Assembly (NCBI GenBank): GCA_963813975.1
Contig: CAWFAP010000006.1
Location: 248,001 to 312,000 of the forward strand
Direction: 5' to 3'
DNA from: RYN-230 sp963813975
GTDB lineage: Bacteria > Actinomycetota > Actinomycetes > Streptosporangiales > Streptosporangiaceae
DNA length: 64,000 nt
This document shows, piece after piece, positions 1-10,951 of this stretch (positions are counted from its first letter, which is position 1; each line of letters opens with the position of its first letter). The notes beneath the pieces are model-generated. The model worked only from the letters and a program-made list of their open reading frames with translations. It did no database searches and had not been told where the DNA came from. The position numbers were made by a program, and so were the translations under genes.

Positions 1-549
1 CGTAAGGCGCGGAACACGGCGCACAGCCCGCCCGTGGAGGCGCTGCCCGTGCAGCCTGCCGGCGTTCCCGGCAACATCGCCGTGATCAGCGCCCCGGCCG
101 CTGGCCCCCCCGGCGAGACAGCACGACCTGCCGTGCGGGCCGCGGCGCCGGCCACCCGCACCGCGGCGGCCAACGGGGCAGGCCCGCAGGAGGACGAGGA
201 CCCGGACTGGCCCGATACCGAGCTGCAACTGGATGGGGTCGTGCCCATCGCGATGGAAGGCGACGGCCCGCTCGTGGTGCGGGAGAAATTCCATTCTGCG
301 ACGCCGATGACCATCGATCGCGCGCTGCTCGAGATGGAACTCGTGGGACACGACTTCTTCCTGTTCCGGGACGAGACGTGCCACCTGCCGAGCGTCGTGT
401 ACCGGAGGCGGGGCTATCACTATGGGGTGATCCGGCTGGTCGAAGAGGTGGCCGCCCGGCAGGTCAGCACGACTCAGCCGGCACGTGCCGGTGGACTGAA
501 CCAGGAGACAGCAGAGAAGGGATGTGCTGGTGAGGCTGGTCTGCCGTGA
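1..549 (+). CDS. hpf: Long-form ribosome hibernation promoting factor, C-terminal part
   Basis: The reading frame is open from base 1, so the gene begins upstream of the window; 182 codons are visible. Long HPF proteins bind 30S subunits and drive formation of inactive 100S ribosome dimers in stationary phase or stress. The visible part starts with a Pro/Ala-rich linker (to about base 200), followed by the C-terminal dimerisation domain: VVREKFHSATPMTIDRALL, the VGHDFFLF strand and the RRRGYHYGVIRL end. About 35 residues after that domain look disordered. The N-terminal S30AE domain must lie outside the window. The gene stands directly before an orphan LuxR-type regulator, the order I recall from Streptomyces. 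Family call is firm; the exact start is not visible. Confidence 0.9.
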   Translation, partial: RKARNTAHSPPVEALPVQPAGVPGNIAVISAPAAGPPGETARPAVRAAAPATRTAAANGAGPQEDEDPDWPDTELQLDGVVPIAMEGDGPLVVREKFHSATPMTIDRALLEMELVGHDFFLFRDETCHLPSVVYRRRGYHYGVIRLVEEVAARQVSTTQPARAGGLNQETAEKGCAGEAGLP

Positions 550-858
550 GCAGGCCGCCGAAATGCCGGGTTAGCGAGCCCCGGTTTGCGCGTGCGCCCC
601 CGCTGCGCCAGAGTTTGACCACTGGTCGCGGTGGGGGCACCACGCAGCAGGTTTGCAGCCCGCAGCGGCTGCGAAGCAGGGCCCGCGCGGGTTACCCAGC
701 GCGGCAGTACCCGTAAACCCCGTAACGCCCGCAGTACCGGCAGGAACCGCAGCACTGACCCGGCCATAGAGGCCGGCGCGATCAGCACCAGGGCACGACC
801 GGGGAACCGGGCACAGCCAGAGCAGCACGCTTAGACGCAGGGTCAGAGAGGAGGCGCC
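550..858. other. Intergenic region, no gene recognised
   Basis: 309 bases between the hpf stop and the response-regulator start. Short open frames here have no recognisable product. A purine-rich ribosome site (GAGAGGAG) lies at 846-853 just before the next gene. No clear hairpin terminator or promoter was picked out by eye. Confidence 0.5.
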
Positions 859-1614
859 ATGGGCGGAGATCCCGCGGTAACCACAGGTTCCGGGACTGGT
901 ATAGATCTCCAGGCCAGCGCCGGTACCGCGAGTTCCCGGACGTCCGATCCGATCCGCGCCCTCATCGTCGATGATCATGCGCTGTTCCGCCGGGGGCTGG
1001 AGATGGTCCTCGCCGCCGAGGACGACATCGAGCTGGTCGGTGAGGCCAGCGACGGGACCGAGGCGGTGGCTAAGGCGGGCGAGGCGCTGCCCGACGTCGT
1101 CCTGATGGACATCCGGATGCCCAAGAGCAGCGGCATCGAGGCCTGCCGGGCGATGAAGGAAGTCGCCCCCAGCTCGAAGATCGTCATCCTGACGATCAGC
1201 GACGAGGAGGAGGACCTCTTCGAGGCCATCCGCGCCGGGGCCAGCGGCTACCTGCTCAAGGACATCCCGCTGGACGAGGTCGCCGACGTGGTCCGGGCCG
1301 TGCACGGCGGCCAGTCGCTGATCAACCCCTCCATGGCCGCCAAGCTGCTCACCGAGTTCGCCACGCTGGCCAAGCGGGATGGCGACGAGCGACCCGAGCA
1401 GCAGGTCCCGGCGCCCAAGCTCACCGACCGGGAGATGCAGGTCCTCAAGCTGGTAGCCAAGGGGATGAACAACCGGGACATCGCCAAGGAACTGTTTATC
1501 TCGGAGAACACGGTCAAAAACCACGTGCGGAACATCCTGGAGAAACTCCAGATCCACTCGCGGATGGAAGCGGTGATGATCGCCGTCCGGGAGAACCTGA
1601 TCGAGTTCAGCTGA
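859..1614 (+). CDS. NarL/FixJ-family response regulator, orphan
   Basis: 251-residue DNA-binding response regulator. A receiver domain occupies about residues 33-150, with the acidic pair in ALIVDDH and the phospho-acceptor Asp84 in VLMDIRMP; the YLLKD lysine motif follows. A LuxR-type HTH lies at about 185-248 (LTDREMQVLKLVAKG, NRDIAKELFISENTVKNHV). A 30-residue Gly/Thr/Ser-rich extension precedes the receiver. The ATG has a good ribosome site (GAGAGGAG). No sensor kinase is adjacent, so the partner is unknown; the same orphan arrangement beside hpf is familiar from Streptomyces. It probably controls transcription in response to a phosphorylation signal, but targets cannot be read here. Confidence 0.93.
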   Translation: MGGDPAVTTGSGTGIDLQASAGTASSRTSDPIRALIVDDHALFRRGLEMVLAAEDDIELVGEASDGTEAVAKAGEALPDVVLMDIRMPKSSGIEACRAMKEVAPSSKIVILTISDEEEDLFEAIRAGASGYLLKDIPLDEVADVVRAVHGGQSLINPSMAAKLLTEFATLAKRDGDERPEQQVPAPKLTDREMQVLKLVAKGMNNRDIAKELFISENTVKNHVRNILEKLQIHSRMEAVMIAVRENLIEFS

Positions 1615-1662
1615 CCTAACCCGGCCGCCCGGTACCCGGGGCCAGCAATCTCGCTAAAGCCC

Positions 1663-1707
1663 TTGGCGGCGCCATGTATACCCAGTATTATTCTCAGCAT
1701 GCTACTG
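1663..1707 (+). promoter_or_regulatory. Promoter and candidate operator of the padR-ABC operon
   Basis: A -35 box TTGGCG (1663-1668), 17-bp spacer and -10 box TATTAT (1686-1691) predict transcription from about 1698, between the two possible padR starts. The half-sites CAGTA (1683-1687) and TACTG (1703-1707) form an inverted repeat with a 15-bp gap that overlaps the -10 box and start site, as expected for autorepression by the PadR protein encoded next. The stretch is clearly AT-richer than its surroundings. Confidence 0.6.
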
Positions 1708-1721
1708 AATGGCACGACGTC

Positions 1722-2303
1722 GTGAGTGTCCGGCACGCCCTGCTGGCGCTGCTGAGTGAGGGGCCCAAGTACGGGCTGCAGCTGCGGGAGGAATTCGAGG
1801 CCCGGACCGGCGAGGTATGGCCGCTCAATGTCGGCCAGGTGTACACCACGCTGCAGCGGCTGGAGCGTGATGGGCTGGTCGAGTCGGATGGTGACGGCGA
1901 CGACGGCCCGCAGAAGGGCTTCCGCATCACGTCCGACGGGGTCACGGAACTGGCCGGATGGCTGCGCACCCCGCCCGATCTGGCCTCACCGCCGCGCGAT
2001 GAGCTGGTGATGAAGGTGCTGGTGGCGCTGCGGGTACCCGGCACCGACGCCCACGAGGTGATCCAGGTCCACCGGCGCTATCTGGTGGAGCTGATGCAGC
2101 AATGGACCCGCATCAAGGAAGCCGAAGCCGAGTCGGACCTGGGCCTGGCCCTGGTCGTCAACGCCGAGCTCTTCCGGCTCGATGCGGTGATCCGGTGGCT
2201 GGACACGGCCGACGGGCGGCTCAAGCGGGCCGCCGCCGACCCGCCCCAGCCCGCGCCCGCGCCTCTGCCCCGGCTACGGCGCCGGGTGGGGACGCGGCCA
2301 TGA
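1722..2303 (+). CDS. PadR-family transcriptional regulator
   Basis: 193-residue PadR repressor. The winged-helix domain is at the N terminus (VSVRHALLALLSEGPKYG, then VGQVYTTLQRLERDGLVE), followed by a helical C-terminal dimerisation part (about residues 95-175) and a Pro/Arg-rich tail. I chose GTG 1722 rather than ATG 1674, because family members begin with this motif and the predicted transcription start (about 1698) lies after 1674. The stop overlaps a 14-codon frame that leads directly into the ABC ATPase gene, so the regulator is co-transcribed with the exporter it probably represses. The inducer is unknown; in such operons it is usually an exported drug or peptide. Confidence 0.88.
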   Translation: MSVRHALLALLSEGPKYGLQLREEFEARTGEVWPLNVGQVYTTLQRLERDGLVESDGDGDDGPQKGFRITSDGVTELAGWLRTPPDLASPPRDELVMKVLVALRVPGTDAHEVIQVHRRYLVELMQQWTRIKEAEAESDLGLALVVNAELFRLDAVIRWLDTADGRLKRAAADPPQPAPAPLPRLRRRVGTRP

Positions 2304-2344
2304 GCAGCTCAACACTCGAACACAAACGGGAGACGGGGCGATGA
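2300..2344 (+). CDS. Possible 14-residue coupling peptide
   Basis: A short frame starts with ATG overlapping the padR stop (ATGA at 2300-2303) and ends with TGA overlapping the ATG of the ABC ATPase (ATGA at 2341-2344). It would encode MSSSTLEHKRETGR. No function is recognised. Its geometry would let ribosomes pass from padR into the ABC gene by two successive stop-start overlaps. It may equally be chance, because a purine-rich stretch (GGGAGACGGGG) within it serves as ribosome site for the ABC gene. Confidence 0.3.
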   Translation: MSSSTLEHKRETGR

Positions 2345-3063
2345 CCGTACTAGAACTGCGGGACGTGTCCAAGGCGTACGGGCAGGGGGCCGGGCGGGTC
2401 GAGGCGCTCCGCGGCGTTGACCTGACCGTCGAGACGGGCGGGATGGTGGCGGTGATGGGCCCGAGCGGCTCGGGCAAGTCCACGCTGCTGACAATCGCCG
2501 GCAGCCTGGAGGCGCCCAGCACCGGGGACGTGCTGATCAACGGGGCGTCGCTGTCCAGGATGTCGCGCAACGAGAAGGCCCGGCTGCGGCGGCGCACGGT
2601 CGGGTACGTGTTCCAGGACTTCAACCTGCTGCCCGGGCTGACCGTGGCCGAGAACGTGGCCCTGCCACTGGAACTGGACGGCACGGGCGCCAGGGTGGCC
2701 CGGGAGGCCGCCCGGGCGGCACTGGACGGGCTCGGCCTGGCCGACCGGGGGAACCGTTACCCCAGCGAGCTGTCGGGTGGCGAGCGGCAGCGGGTCGCGA
2801 TCGCCCGTGCGGTGGTGGGGGACCGCCGCCTGCTGCTGGCCGACGAGCCTTCTGGCGCGCTGGACTCGGTGAACGCGGAAGCGGTCATGCGGCTGATCCA
2901 TGAGGCGTGCAAGCGCGGGGTGGCCGCCGTCGTGGTGACCCACGACGCCCAGCTGGCGTCCTGGGCTGACCGGGTGGTGTTCCTGCGGGACGGGCATGTC
3001 GTCGATCAGACGGCCCCGCTGCCCGGACCGGAGTCCCTGCTCACGCCCGGGCAGACTCCATGA
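2341..3063 (+). CDS. ABC transporter ATP-binding protein, MacB/LolD type
   Basis: 240-residue ATPase subunit of an export-type ABC system. Walker A is GPSGSGKST (about residues 40-48), the Q-loop lies in VGYVFQDFNLLPGLT, the signature is LSGGERQRVAIARA, Walker B is LLLADEPSGALDS, and the switch histidine is in VVVTHD. This set matches the family that energises FtsX/MacB-type permeases, and the next gene, overlapping by ATGA, is exactly such a permease. The complex would sit on the cytoplasmic face of the membrane. Control by the upstream PadR is inferred from the operon. Substrate is unknown. Confidence 0.95.
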   Translation: MTVLELRDVSKAYGQGAGRVEALRGVDLTVETGGMVAVMGPSGSGKSTLLTIAGSLEAPSTGDVLINGASLSRMSRNEKARLRRRTVGYVFQDFNLLPGLTVAENVALPLELDGTGARVAREAARAALDGLGLADRGNRYPSELSGGERQRVAIARAVVGDRRLLLADEPSGALDSVNAEAVMRLIHEACKRGVAAVVVTHDAQLASWADRVVFLRDGHVVDQTAPLPGPESLLTPGQTP

Positions 3064-5600
3064 CCACGGTGCTGCGGGATCGTCCCGCGCGGGCGGGAGC
3101 AGCGGGTAACGGGGGCGTTCCCGCCCGGCGCGCGGTGATCCGCTGGGCCTGGCGGCTGCTGCGCCGCGAGTGGCGCCAGCAGCTGCTGGTCCTGGCGCTC
3201 GTCACCGTCGCGGTGGCCGCCACCATCGTGGGGGCGGCGGTGGCTACCAACACGCCCCCGGCGGCCAACGCGGGTTTCGGTCGCGCCCAGGATCAGGCCA
3301 CGTTCCAGGCCCCCGACCCGCACCTGGCCAGCCAGATCGCTGCCCTGCGGCACCGCTTCGGCCGGGTGGACGTCATCGAGAACCAGACCGTCGCCATCCC
3401 CGGCTCGATCAACACCTTCGACCTGCGCGCGCAGAACCCGCACGGGCCGTACGGGCCGCCGATGCTCTCCCTGGTCAGCGGGCACTACCCGGCCGGACCC
3501 GGCCAGGTGGCGATGACCAGCGGGGTGGCAACCGCCTTCCGTCTCCAGGTCGGGGACGTCTGGCGCCAGGGGGGCACGGCCCGGCGGGTCACCGGAATCG
3601 TGCAGAACCCGCAGAGCCTGCTGGACGAATTCGCCCTCGTCGTCCCGGGCCAGGTCACCGCGCCGAGCCAGGTCAGCGTCCTGTTCGACGCGCGCGGCGT
3701 GCCCGCCGACCACATCGGGCCGAATGTGTCCACGCCGCACACGGCGTCGTCAGGCAACGTGCTGAACCCGCAGACGATCGTGCTCGCCCTGGCCACCATC
3801 GGCATGCTGCTCATCGCCCTGGTGGGGATCGGCGGCTTCACGGTGCTCGCGCAGCGCCGCCTGCGATCGCTGGGACTGCTGGCCGCCCAGGGGGCCACCG
3901 ACAGGAACATCCGTCTCGTCGTCCGGGCTAACGGCGTGCTGGTGGGCGTCCTCGGCGCGGTGGCCGGATTTGTGCTCGGCGTGGCCGCCTGGCTGGCCTA
4001 CCGGCCGAGCGTGGAGACGGATGCGCATCATCTGATCGGCGCGTTCCATCTGCCGTGGACGGTGATCGGCGTGGCCATGGCCCTCGCCGTCGTCGCCACC
4101 TATTTCGCCGCCTCCCGGCCGGCCCGGGCGGTCACCAGGATCCCGGTCGTGACCGCCCTGTCCGGACGCCCCGCGCCGCCCAAGCAGGTCCACCGCTCGG
4201 CGCTGCCCGGCCTGATCCTGCTCGGCGGGGCCGCGGTCCTGTTCGCCTACTCCGGCACGACGAACGGCAACGGCAACGGAGCGCTCGAACTCGTCCTCGG
4301 CTTTGTCGCGCTGATCGCGGCGGTGATCCTGCTGGCCCCGGCGTGCCTCACGCTGCTGGCCAGGCTGGGCCGCCGGGCCCCGATCGCGGCCCGGCTGGCC
4401 CTGCGCGACCTGGCCCGGTACCGGGCTCGGTCAGGCTCGGCTCTCGCCGCTATCACGCTCGGCGTGCTGATCGCCGTCCTGGTCAGCGTGCTGTCGGCCC
4501 AGCGCTTCAGCAACGTCCTCGACTACGCCGGCCCCAACGTGGCCTCGGATCAGCTCATCGTTTACACGCCCAATGGGCAGGGCGGCGGCGGGCCGGGCAG
4601 CGCGCCCAGCGGCCCGGTGACCGGGAGCAAGCTGGCGTCGATGGCGGAGGCGGCACGCGGCATTGCTAGCGCGCTCGGCTCGCACGACGTCGTCGAACTC
4701 GAGTCGGCCAATGCCTCGTTGCAGCACGCTGCGTCCGGGCGCGGCTGGAGCGGGACGGTCTACGTCGCCACCCCGCAGCTGCTCCGGGCGTTTGGCATCA
4801 GTCCGTCGCAGGTCAGCCCCAGCGCCGACATTCTCAGCATGCGGCCCGGGCTGTCCGGCATCAGCAAGATGCAGCTACTCTTCGCCCGCAAAGCCTCGCC
4901 CGGCACTGTCGCTGGGCCAGGCACCGGCAACGGCCCGGGCGGCCCGGGCTCATTCCCCTGCCCGAAGAACCAGTGCCTGGCCAACCCGGTGATCCAGGAG
5001 GTCAGCGCGCTCCCATCCGGCACGTCGGCGCCTAACACCGTGATAACCGAGCACGCCCTCAGCACGCTCGGCCTGCGCGCCGGCATCTCGGCGGACGGCT
5101 GGCTCATCCAGACGCCCAACCCGCCCACCGCCGGGCAGATCACCAATGCCAGGCTCGCCGCGGCCGCGGCCGGCCTGACCATCGAAACCAAGAACAGCAT
5201 CCCGTCGGTGGGGGTGATCATCGACTGGGCCACCGTGTTCGGCATCGTGCTCGCGCTGGGCATCCTGGCCATGACGCTCGGCCTGATCCGCAGCGAAACC
5301 GCCGGCGACCTGCGTACCCTGGCCGCCACCGGGGCCAGCGGCTGGACCCGCCGGACCCTGACCGCGGTCACGGCGGGTGCCCTGGGCCTGGCCGGAGCGG
5401 TGCTCGGTACGGTGGCCGCCTATGCCGCTGCCATCGGCTACGCCTGGGATAACAAGCTCGATAGCCTCTCCGAGCTGACCAGCATCCCCACCATCAGCCT
5501 GCTGCTCATCCTGGTCGGCATGCCTCTGGCCGCCGCCCTGGCCGGCTGGCTGCTCGGGGGCCGGGAACCGGAAGCCATGGCGCACCAGCCGATGGAATGA
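3060..5600 (+). CDS. FtsX/MacB-like ABC transporter permease
   Basis: 846-residue polytopic membrane protein. A first membrane helix lies at about residues 41-63, followed by an extracytoplasmic domain (about 65-235). An FtsX-type helical block follows (about 238-360, with the conserved RRRLRSLGLLAAQGATDRNI loop), then further helices near 380-435 and 460-485. A second Gly/Pro-rich extracytoplasmic domain runs to about 715, and a second FtsX block with the LRTLAATGASGW loop covers 720-835. Duplicated FtsX halves are usual for large actinobacterial exporters of this class. The gene overlaps the ATPase gene by 4 bp. It probably exports a peptide, lipid or drug, or serves in envelope stress; the cargo cannot be told. 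Confidence 0.92.
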   Translation: MTTVLRDRPARAGAAGNGGVPARRAVIRWAWRLLRREWRQQLLVLALVTVAVAATIVGAAVATNTPPAANAGFGRAQDQATFQAPDPHLASQIAALRHRFGRVDVIENQTVAIPGSINTFDLRAQNPHGPYGPPMLSLVSGHYPAGPGQVAMTSGVATAFRLQVGDVWRQGGTARRVTGIVQNPQSLLDEFALVVPGQVTAPSQVSVLFDARGVPADHIGPNVSTPHTASSGNVLNPQTIVLALATIGMLLIALVGIGGFTVLAQRRLRSLGLLAAQGATDRNIRLVVRANGVLVGVLGAVAGFVLGVAAWLAYRPSVETDAHHLIGAFHLPWTVIGVAMALAVVATYFAASRPARAVTRIPVVTALSGRPAPPKQVHRSALPGLILLGGAAVLFAYSGTTNGNGNGALELVLGFVALIAAVILLAPACLTLLARLGRRAPIAARLALRDLARYRARSGSALAAITLGVLIAVLVSVLSAQRFSNVLDYAGPNVASDQLIVYTPNGQGGGGPGSAPSGPVTGSKLASMAEAARGIASALGSHDVVELESANASLQHAASGRGWSGTVYVATPQLLRAFGISPSQVSPSADILSMRPGLSGISKMQLLFARKASPGTVAGPGTGNGPGGPGSFPCPKNQCLANPVIQEVSALPSGTSAPNTVITEHALSTLGLRAGISADGWLIQTPNPPTAGQITNARLAAAAAGLTIETKNSIPSVGVIIDWATVFGIVLALGILAMTLGLIRSETAGDLRTLAATGASGWTRRTLTAVTAGALGLAGAVLGTVAAYAAAIGYAWDNKLDSLSELTSIPTISLLLILVGMPLAAALAGWLLGGREPEAMAHQPME

Positions 5601-5645
5601 GGTGGGGTCAGCCGGCCAGGCCAGGGCGCATCATGACCGGGCGCG

Positions 5646-6884
5646 TCACGACAGTGCGGCGCGCAGGCGTGACTCGAGGTCCGGGCGGTTGACCCGCCCG
5701 ACCTCGACCGCCGAGCACCCCACCCACTCCGCGGCCTCGCGCAGCGCCCGGGCCATCGGGGCGACGGCGGCGGCCGAGTCCAGCGAGAGCTGCCGGGCGA
5801 ACAGGGTCTGACCCTGGCGGACAGGATCGACCCGGCCGAGCAGGCGGCCCCCGGCCAGCAACGGCATGGTGTAGTACCCGTGCACCCGCTTGGCCTTGGG
5901 CACGTAGGCCTCCAGGCTGTGCTCGAAGCCGAACATGCGCCGGGTGCGCTTGCGGTCCCACAGGAGGGAGTCGAAGGGGGAGAGCAGGGTAATCCGGTGC
6001 CGCCCGCGCGGCTCCTCGGCCAGCGCGGCCGGATCGGCCCAGCCGGGCACCACGGTGCTGGCCACCCTGCGGCCCGCTCCCGGCTTCGCGGCTACCTCGA
6101 TCCCGACCGGGGTCAGCCCGGCGGCCAGCGCCGACTCCCCGGCGAGTTCCGCGTGCCGGGCCTGGCGGTCGGTCAGCTCACGCAGCCGGTGGTAGTCGAT
6201 CAGGTCCGCGCGGGTGGCCACGCCGAGCGCCCGGGCCGCCACCCCGGCCAGGTGGGCCAGGCATTCCGCGTCGTCCGGCTCGCGGGCCAGCAGGCCGGCG
6301 GGCAGCACCCGCTCGGGAAGGTCATAGACGCGCCGCCAGCCGTCCCGCCGGACGCAGATCACCTCGCCCACGTCGAGCAGCCACTCCACGGCGATCTTCG
6401 TTTCCGACCAGTCCCACCAGGGACCACCGGCCTTGGCCCCGCCGAGCTGGGTGGCGTTGAGCGGCCCCTCAGCCCGCAGCCGGGCCAGCACCTCCGCGCA
6501 GGTGCGCTCGTGGCTCTGATGCCACCGCTTGCCCCGGGCCCGCAGGGCGCGGCGGCGGAACGCGTACCACGGCCACTCCTCCAGGGGCAGGATGCAGGCC
6601 GCGTGCGACCAGTACTCGAAGGCCGCCGGCTGGCGCGGATGCCAGTAGGCGCGCTCGATCCGGTCCCGCGGCACCGGGCCGAGCCGCGCGTAGGCGACCA
6701 GCTCATGGGAGCGGGCCAGCACGCTGATGGTGTCCAGCTGTACCGCGCCGAGCCGCCGCAGCAGCGCGGGCACGCCGCCCCGGCGGCCGCCGGCCCCCAG
6801 GAAACCCTGCGCGCGCAGCGTGAGGAGCCGGGCCTCGGCGGCCGACACGGACAGCTGGGGGACTGGAAGAACAACGCTCGCCAC
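5646..6884 (-). CDS. YcaQ/AlkX-like winged-helix DNA glycosylase
   Basis: 412-residue member of the HTH_42 family, which includes E. coli YcaQ (AlkX) and AlkZ, glycosylases that unhook alkylated bases and interstrand crosslinks. The Q-x-D active-site motif typical of the YcaQ branch is visible as VQLDTISVLARSHELV near residue 47; further family landmarks are YWSHAACILP and LLSPFDSLLWDRKRT near residue 300. The start is GTG 6884; no ATG fits better. It is transcribed towards the ABC operon and ends 45 bp from the permease stop. DNA-repair function is inferred from the family and motif; the natural lesion is unknown. Confidence 0.85.
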   Translation of the reverse strand: MASVVLPVPQLSVSAAEARLLTLRAQGFLGAGGRRGGVPALLRRLGAVQLDTISVLARSHELVAYARLGPVPRDRIERAYWHPRQPAAFEYWSHAACILPLEEWPWYAFRRRALRARGKRWHQSHERTCAEVLARLRAEGPLNATQLGGAKAGGPWWDWSETKIAVEWLLDVGEVICVRRDGWRRVYDLPERVLPAGLLAREPDDAECLAHLAGVAARALGVATRADLIDYHRLRELTDRQARHAELAGESALAAGLTPVGIEVAAKPGAGRRVASTVVPGWADPAALAEEPRGRHRITLLSPFDSLLWDRKRTRRMFGFEHSLEAYVPKAKRVHGYYTMPLLAGGRLLGRVDPVRQGQTLFARQLSLDSAAAVAPMARALREAAEWVGCSAVEVGRVNRPDLESRLRAALS

Positions 6885-7037
6885 AAGACGTGCAGCTTAA
6901 CCGGGGGCACTGACATTCCGGCCGGCTGCCAGACCGCCGGCGCTCCCGGTGGGAGCGACCCTCAGTGCCGCCCGGCGGACCACCGTGAACTCACCAGGCG
7001 CGGCAGCTGACCTGCCCCCGGTCGGCCGCGCGCGTGT

Positions 7038-7313
7038 TTAGTACCAGTCCTCGAAGATGTTGGTGGACGCGGCGAGCAGGGCGCCGATCACGGTCAGGCC
7101 CAGACCGGTCCAGAACAGCCACCAGATCGTGCCGAAGACGAGGCCCAGGCCTCCGATCAGGAAGCCGAGCATGATGATGCTGACGGCTACCCAGGACACC
7201 GGGCGCCCGTGGAACGGCTCGAAGTGCCCGGGGCTGGCGGGCGCGATGTCGCTGCGGCCGGCCTCTTCCGTCCCGGCGCCGGACCTGAGGTCCGTTCCCA
7301 CCTGGTCCGCCAT
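7038..7313 (-). CDS. HGxxPAAW-like small membrane protein
   Basis: 91-residue protein with a polar N terminus, the motif HGRPVSW at residues 35-41 and two closely spaced membrane helices (about 41-62 and 64-83), ending in NIFEDWY. It matches the uncharacterised actinobacterial family named after its HGxxPAAW motif. The ATG at 7313 has a strong ribosome site (AGGAG) upstream on this strand; a longer frame extending to 7601 has no such support and is low-complexity. The gene is divergent from secA across a 655-bp gap. Function unknown. Confidence 0.8.
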   Translation of the reverse strand: MADQVGTDLRSGAGTEEAGRSDIAPASPGHFEPFHGRPVSWVAVSIIMLGFLIGGLGLVFGTIWWLFWTGLGLTVIGALLAASTNIFEDWY

Positions 7314-7622
7314 GAGCGCAGCTCCTCTCCTCGTCACCGGTTCCCGCCGCCCGGCGGGCAGGCGCCGCCGCGCCGCGCCCGGCGGATCTTCCTCCGCCTG
7401 ATACATATTGTGGCGGGAAACCCCGCCCCGTCCATGTCCGGCCCCCCGGAATGCGGGCCGGGCCCGGCTCGTTGCATCAAGCAGGCAGAACGCACCGCGG
7501 GCCGGATTGGGCGCGCTCGCACGCGACAGCGTAGCGGGACGGCAGGCCGGCCGGGGATGCCGGCCGCCGTGGCCGGCCGGGATAGGCCGGGGCGCGGGCA
7601 ACTTTCCCGGATTGCCGCCTTC

Positions 7623-7640
7623 GTTCCCGTGACCGGGAAC
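7623..7640. promoter_or_regulatory. Perfect palindrome, candidate operator
   Basis: GTTCCCG and CGGGAAC flank a 4-base centre (TGAC). The half-site GTTCCCG recurs at 7675-7681. It lies in the divergent region between the HGxxPAAW gene and secA. Which protein binds is unknown. Confidence 0.4.
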
Positions 7641-7880
7641 CCTGGGGGCGCCCCGACGTTCTCAGATCAGCAACGTTCCCGCCGGGGTGCACGCATGCGG
7701 CTCGGTTTCGTTGCGTGTCTCGCCTACCATGACAGGTGACGGGTGGCACCGGTGCGCCACTGACTGTCGTCCGCTCGGCGGGCCGTTTCACTGGCCGCCG
7801 CCCGGCTGGACGGCAGCCGTCCGCCCGGGCAGCCACACGGCAGGCCAGTCCGCTGGCCGGCAGCCAAGGGACGGCGATGT

Positions 7881-7925
7881 CTTCCGGTCACAGTGTTTCC
7901 GGCCACAGGGTTTCCGGCCGCAGAG
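7881..7925 (+). repeat. Three 15-bp tandem repeats in the secA leader
   Basis: Units CTTCCGGTCACAGTG, TTTCCGGCCACAGGG and TTTCCGGCCGCAGAG follow one another without gaps, with a partial fourth (GTTCCGGG) after them. They end about 27 bases before the secA ribosome site (AAGGAG, 7952-7957). Confidence 0.6.
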
Positions 7926-7968
7926 GTTCCGGGTAGCCGGCCACGATCCGCAAGGAGCGCGACAAGAA

Positions 7969-10929
<2,961 letters not shown>

Positions 10930-10951
10930 GGCCGCGGCCGGTCATGCGGCC
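10930..10951. terminator. Hairpin between convergent secA and Rv3235-like gene
   Basis: GGCCGC (10930-10935) pairs with GCGGCC (10946-10951) across a 10-base loop right after the secA stop, and overlaps the end of the convergent gene. No T-run follows, as is common in high-G+C genomes. Confidence 0.4.

Larger units (their letters stand above)
7314..7968. other. Long intergenic region upstream of secA
   Basis: 655 bases between two divergent genes. It holds a perfect 7-4-7 palindrome (GTTCCCG tgac CGGGAAC, 7623-7640), a further GTTCCCG copy at 7675-7681, and a 15-bp tandem repeat at 7881-7925. The secA frame is open back to 7687, but the SecA-like sequence starts only at 7969, so I regard 7687-7968 as leader. 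A possible -10 box TACCAT lies near 7726, without a convincing -35 box. Confidence 0.5.
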
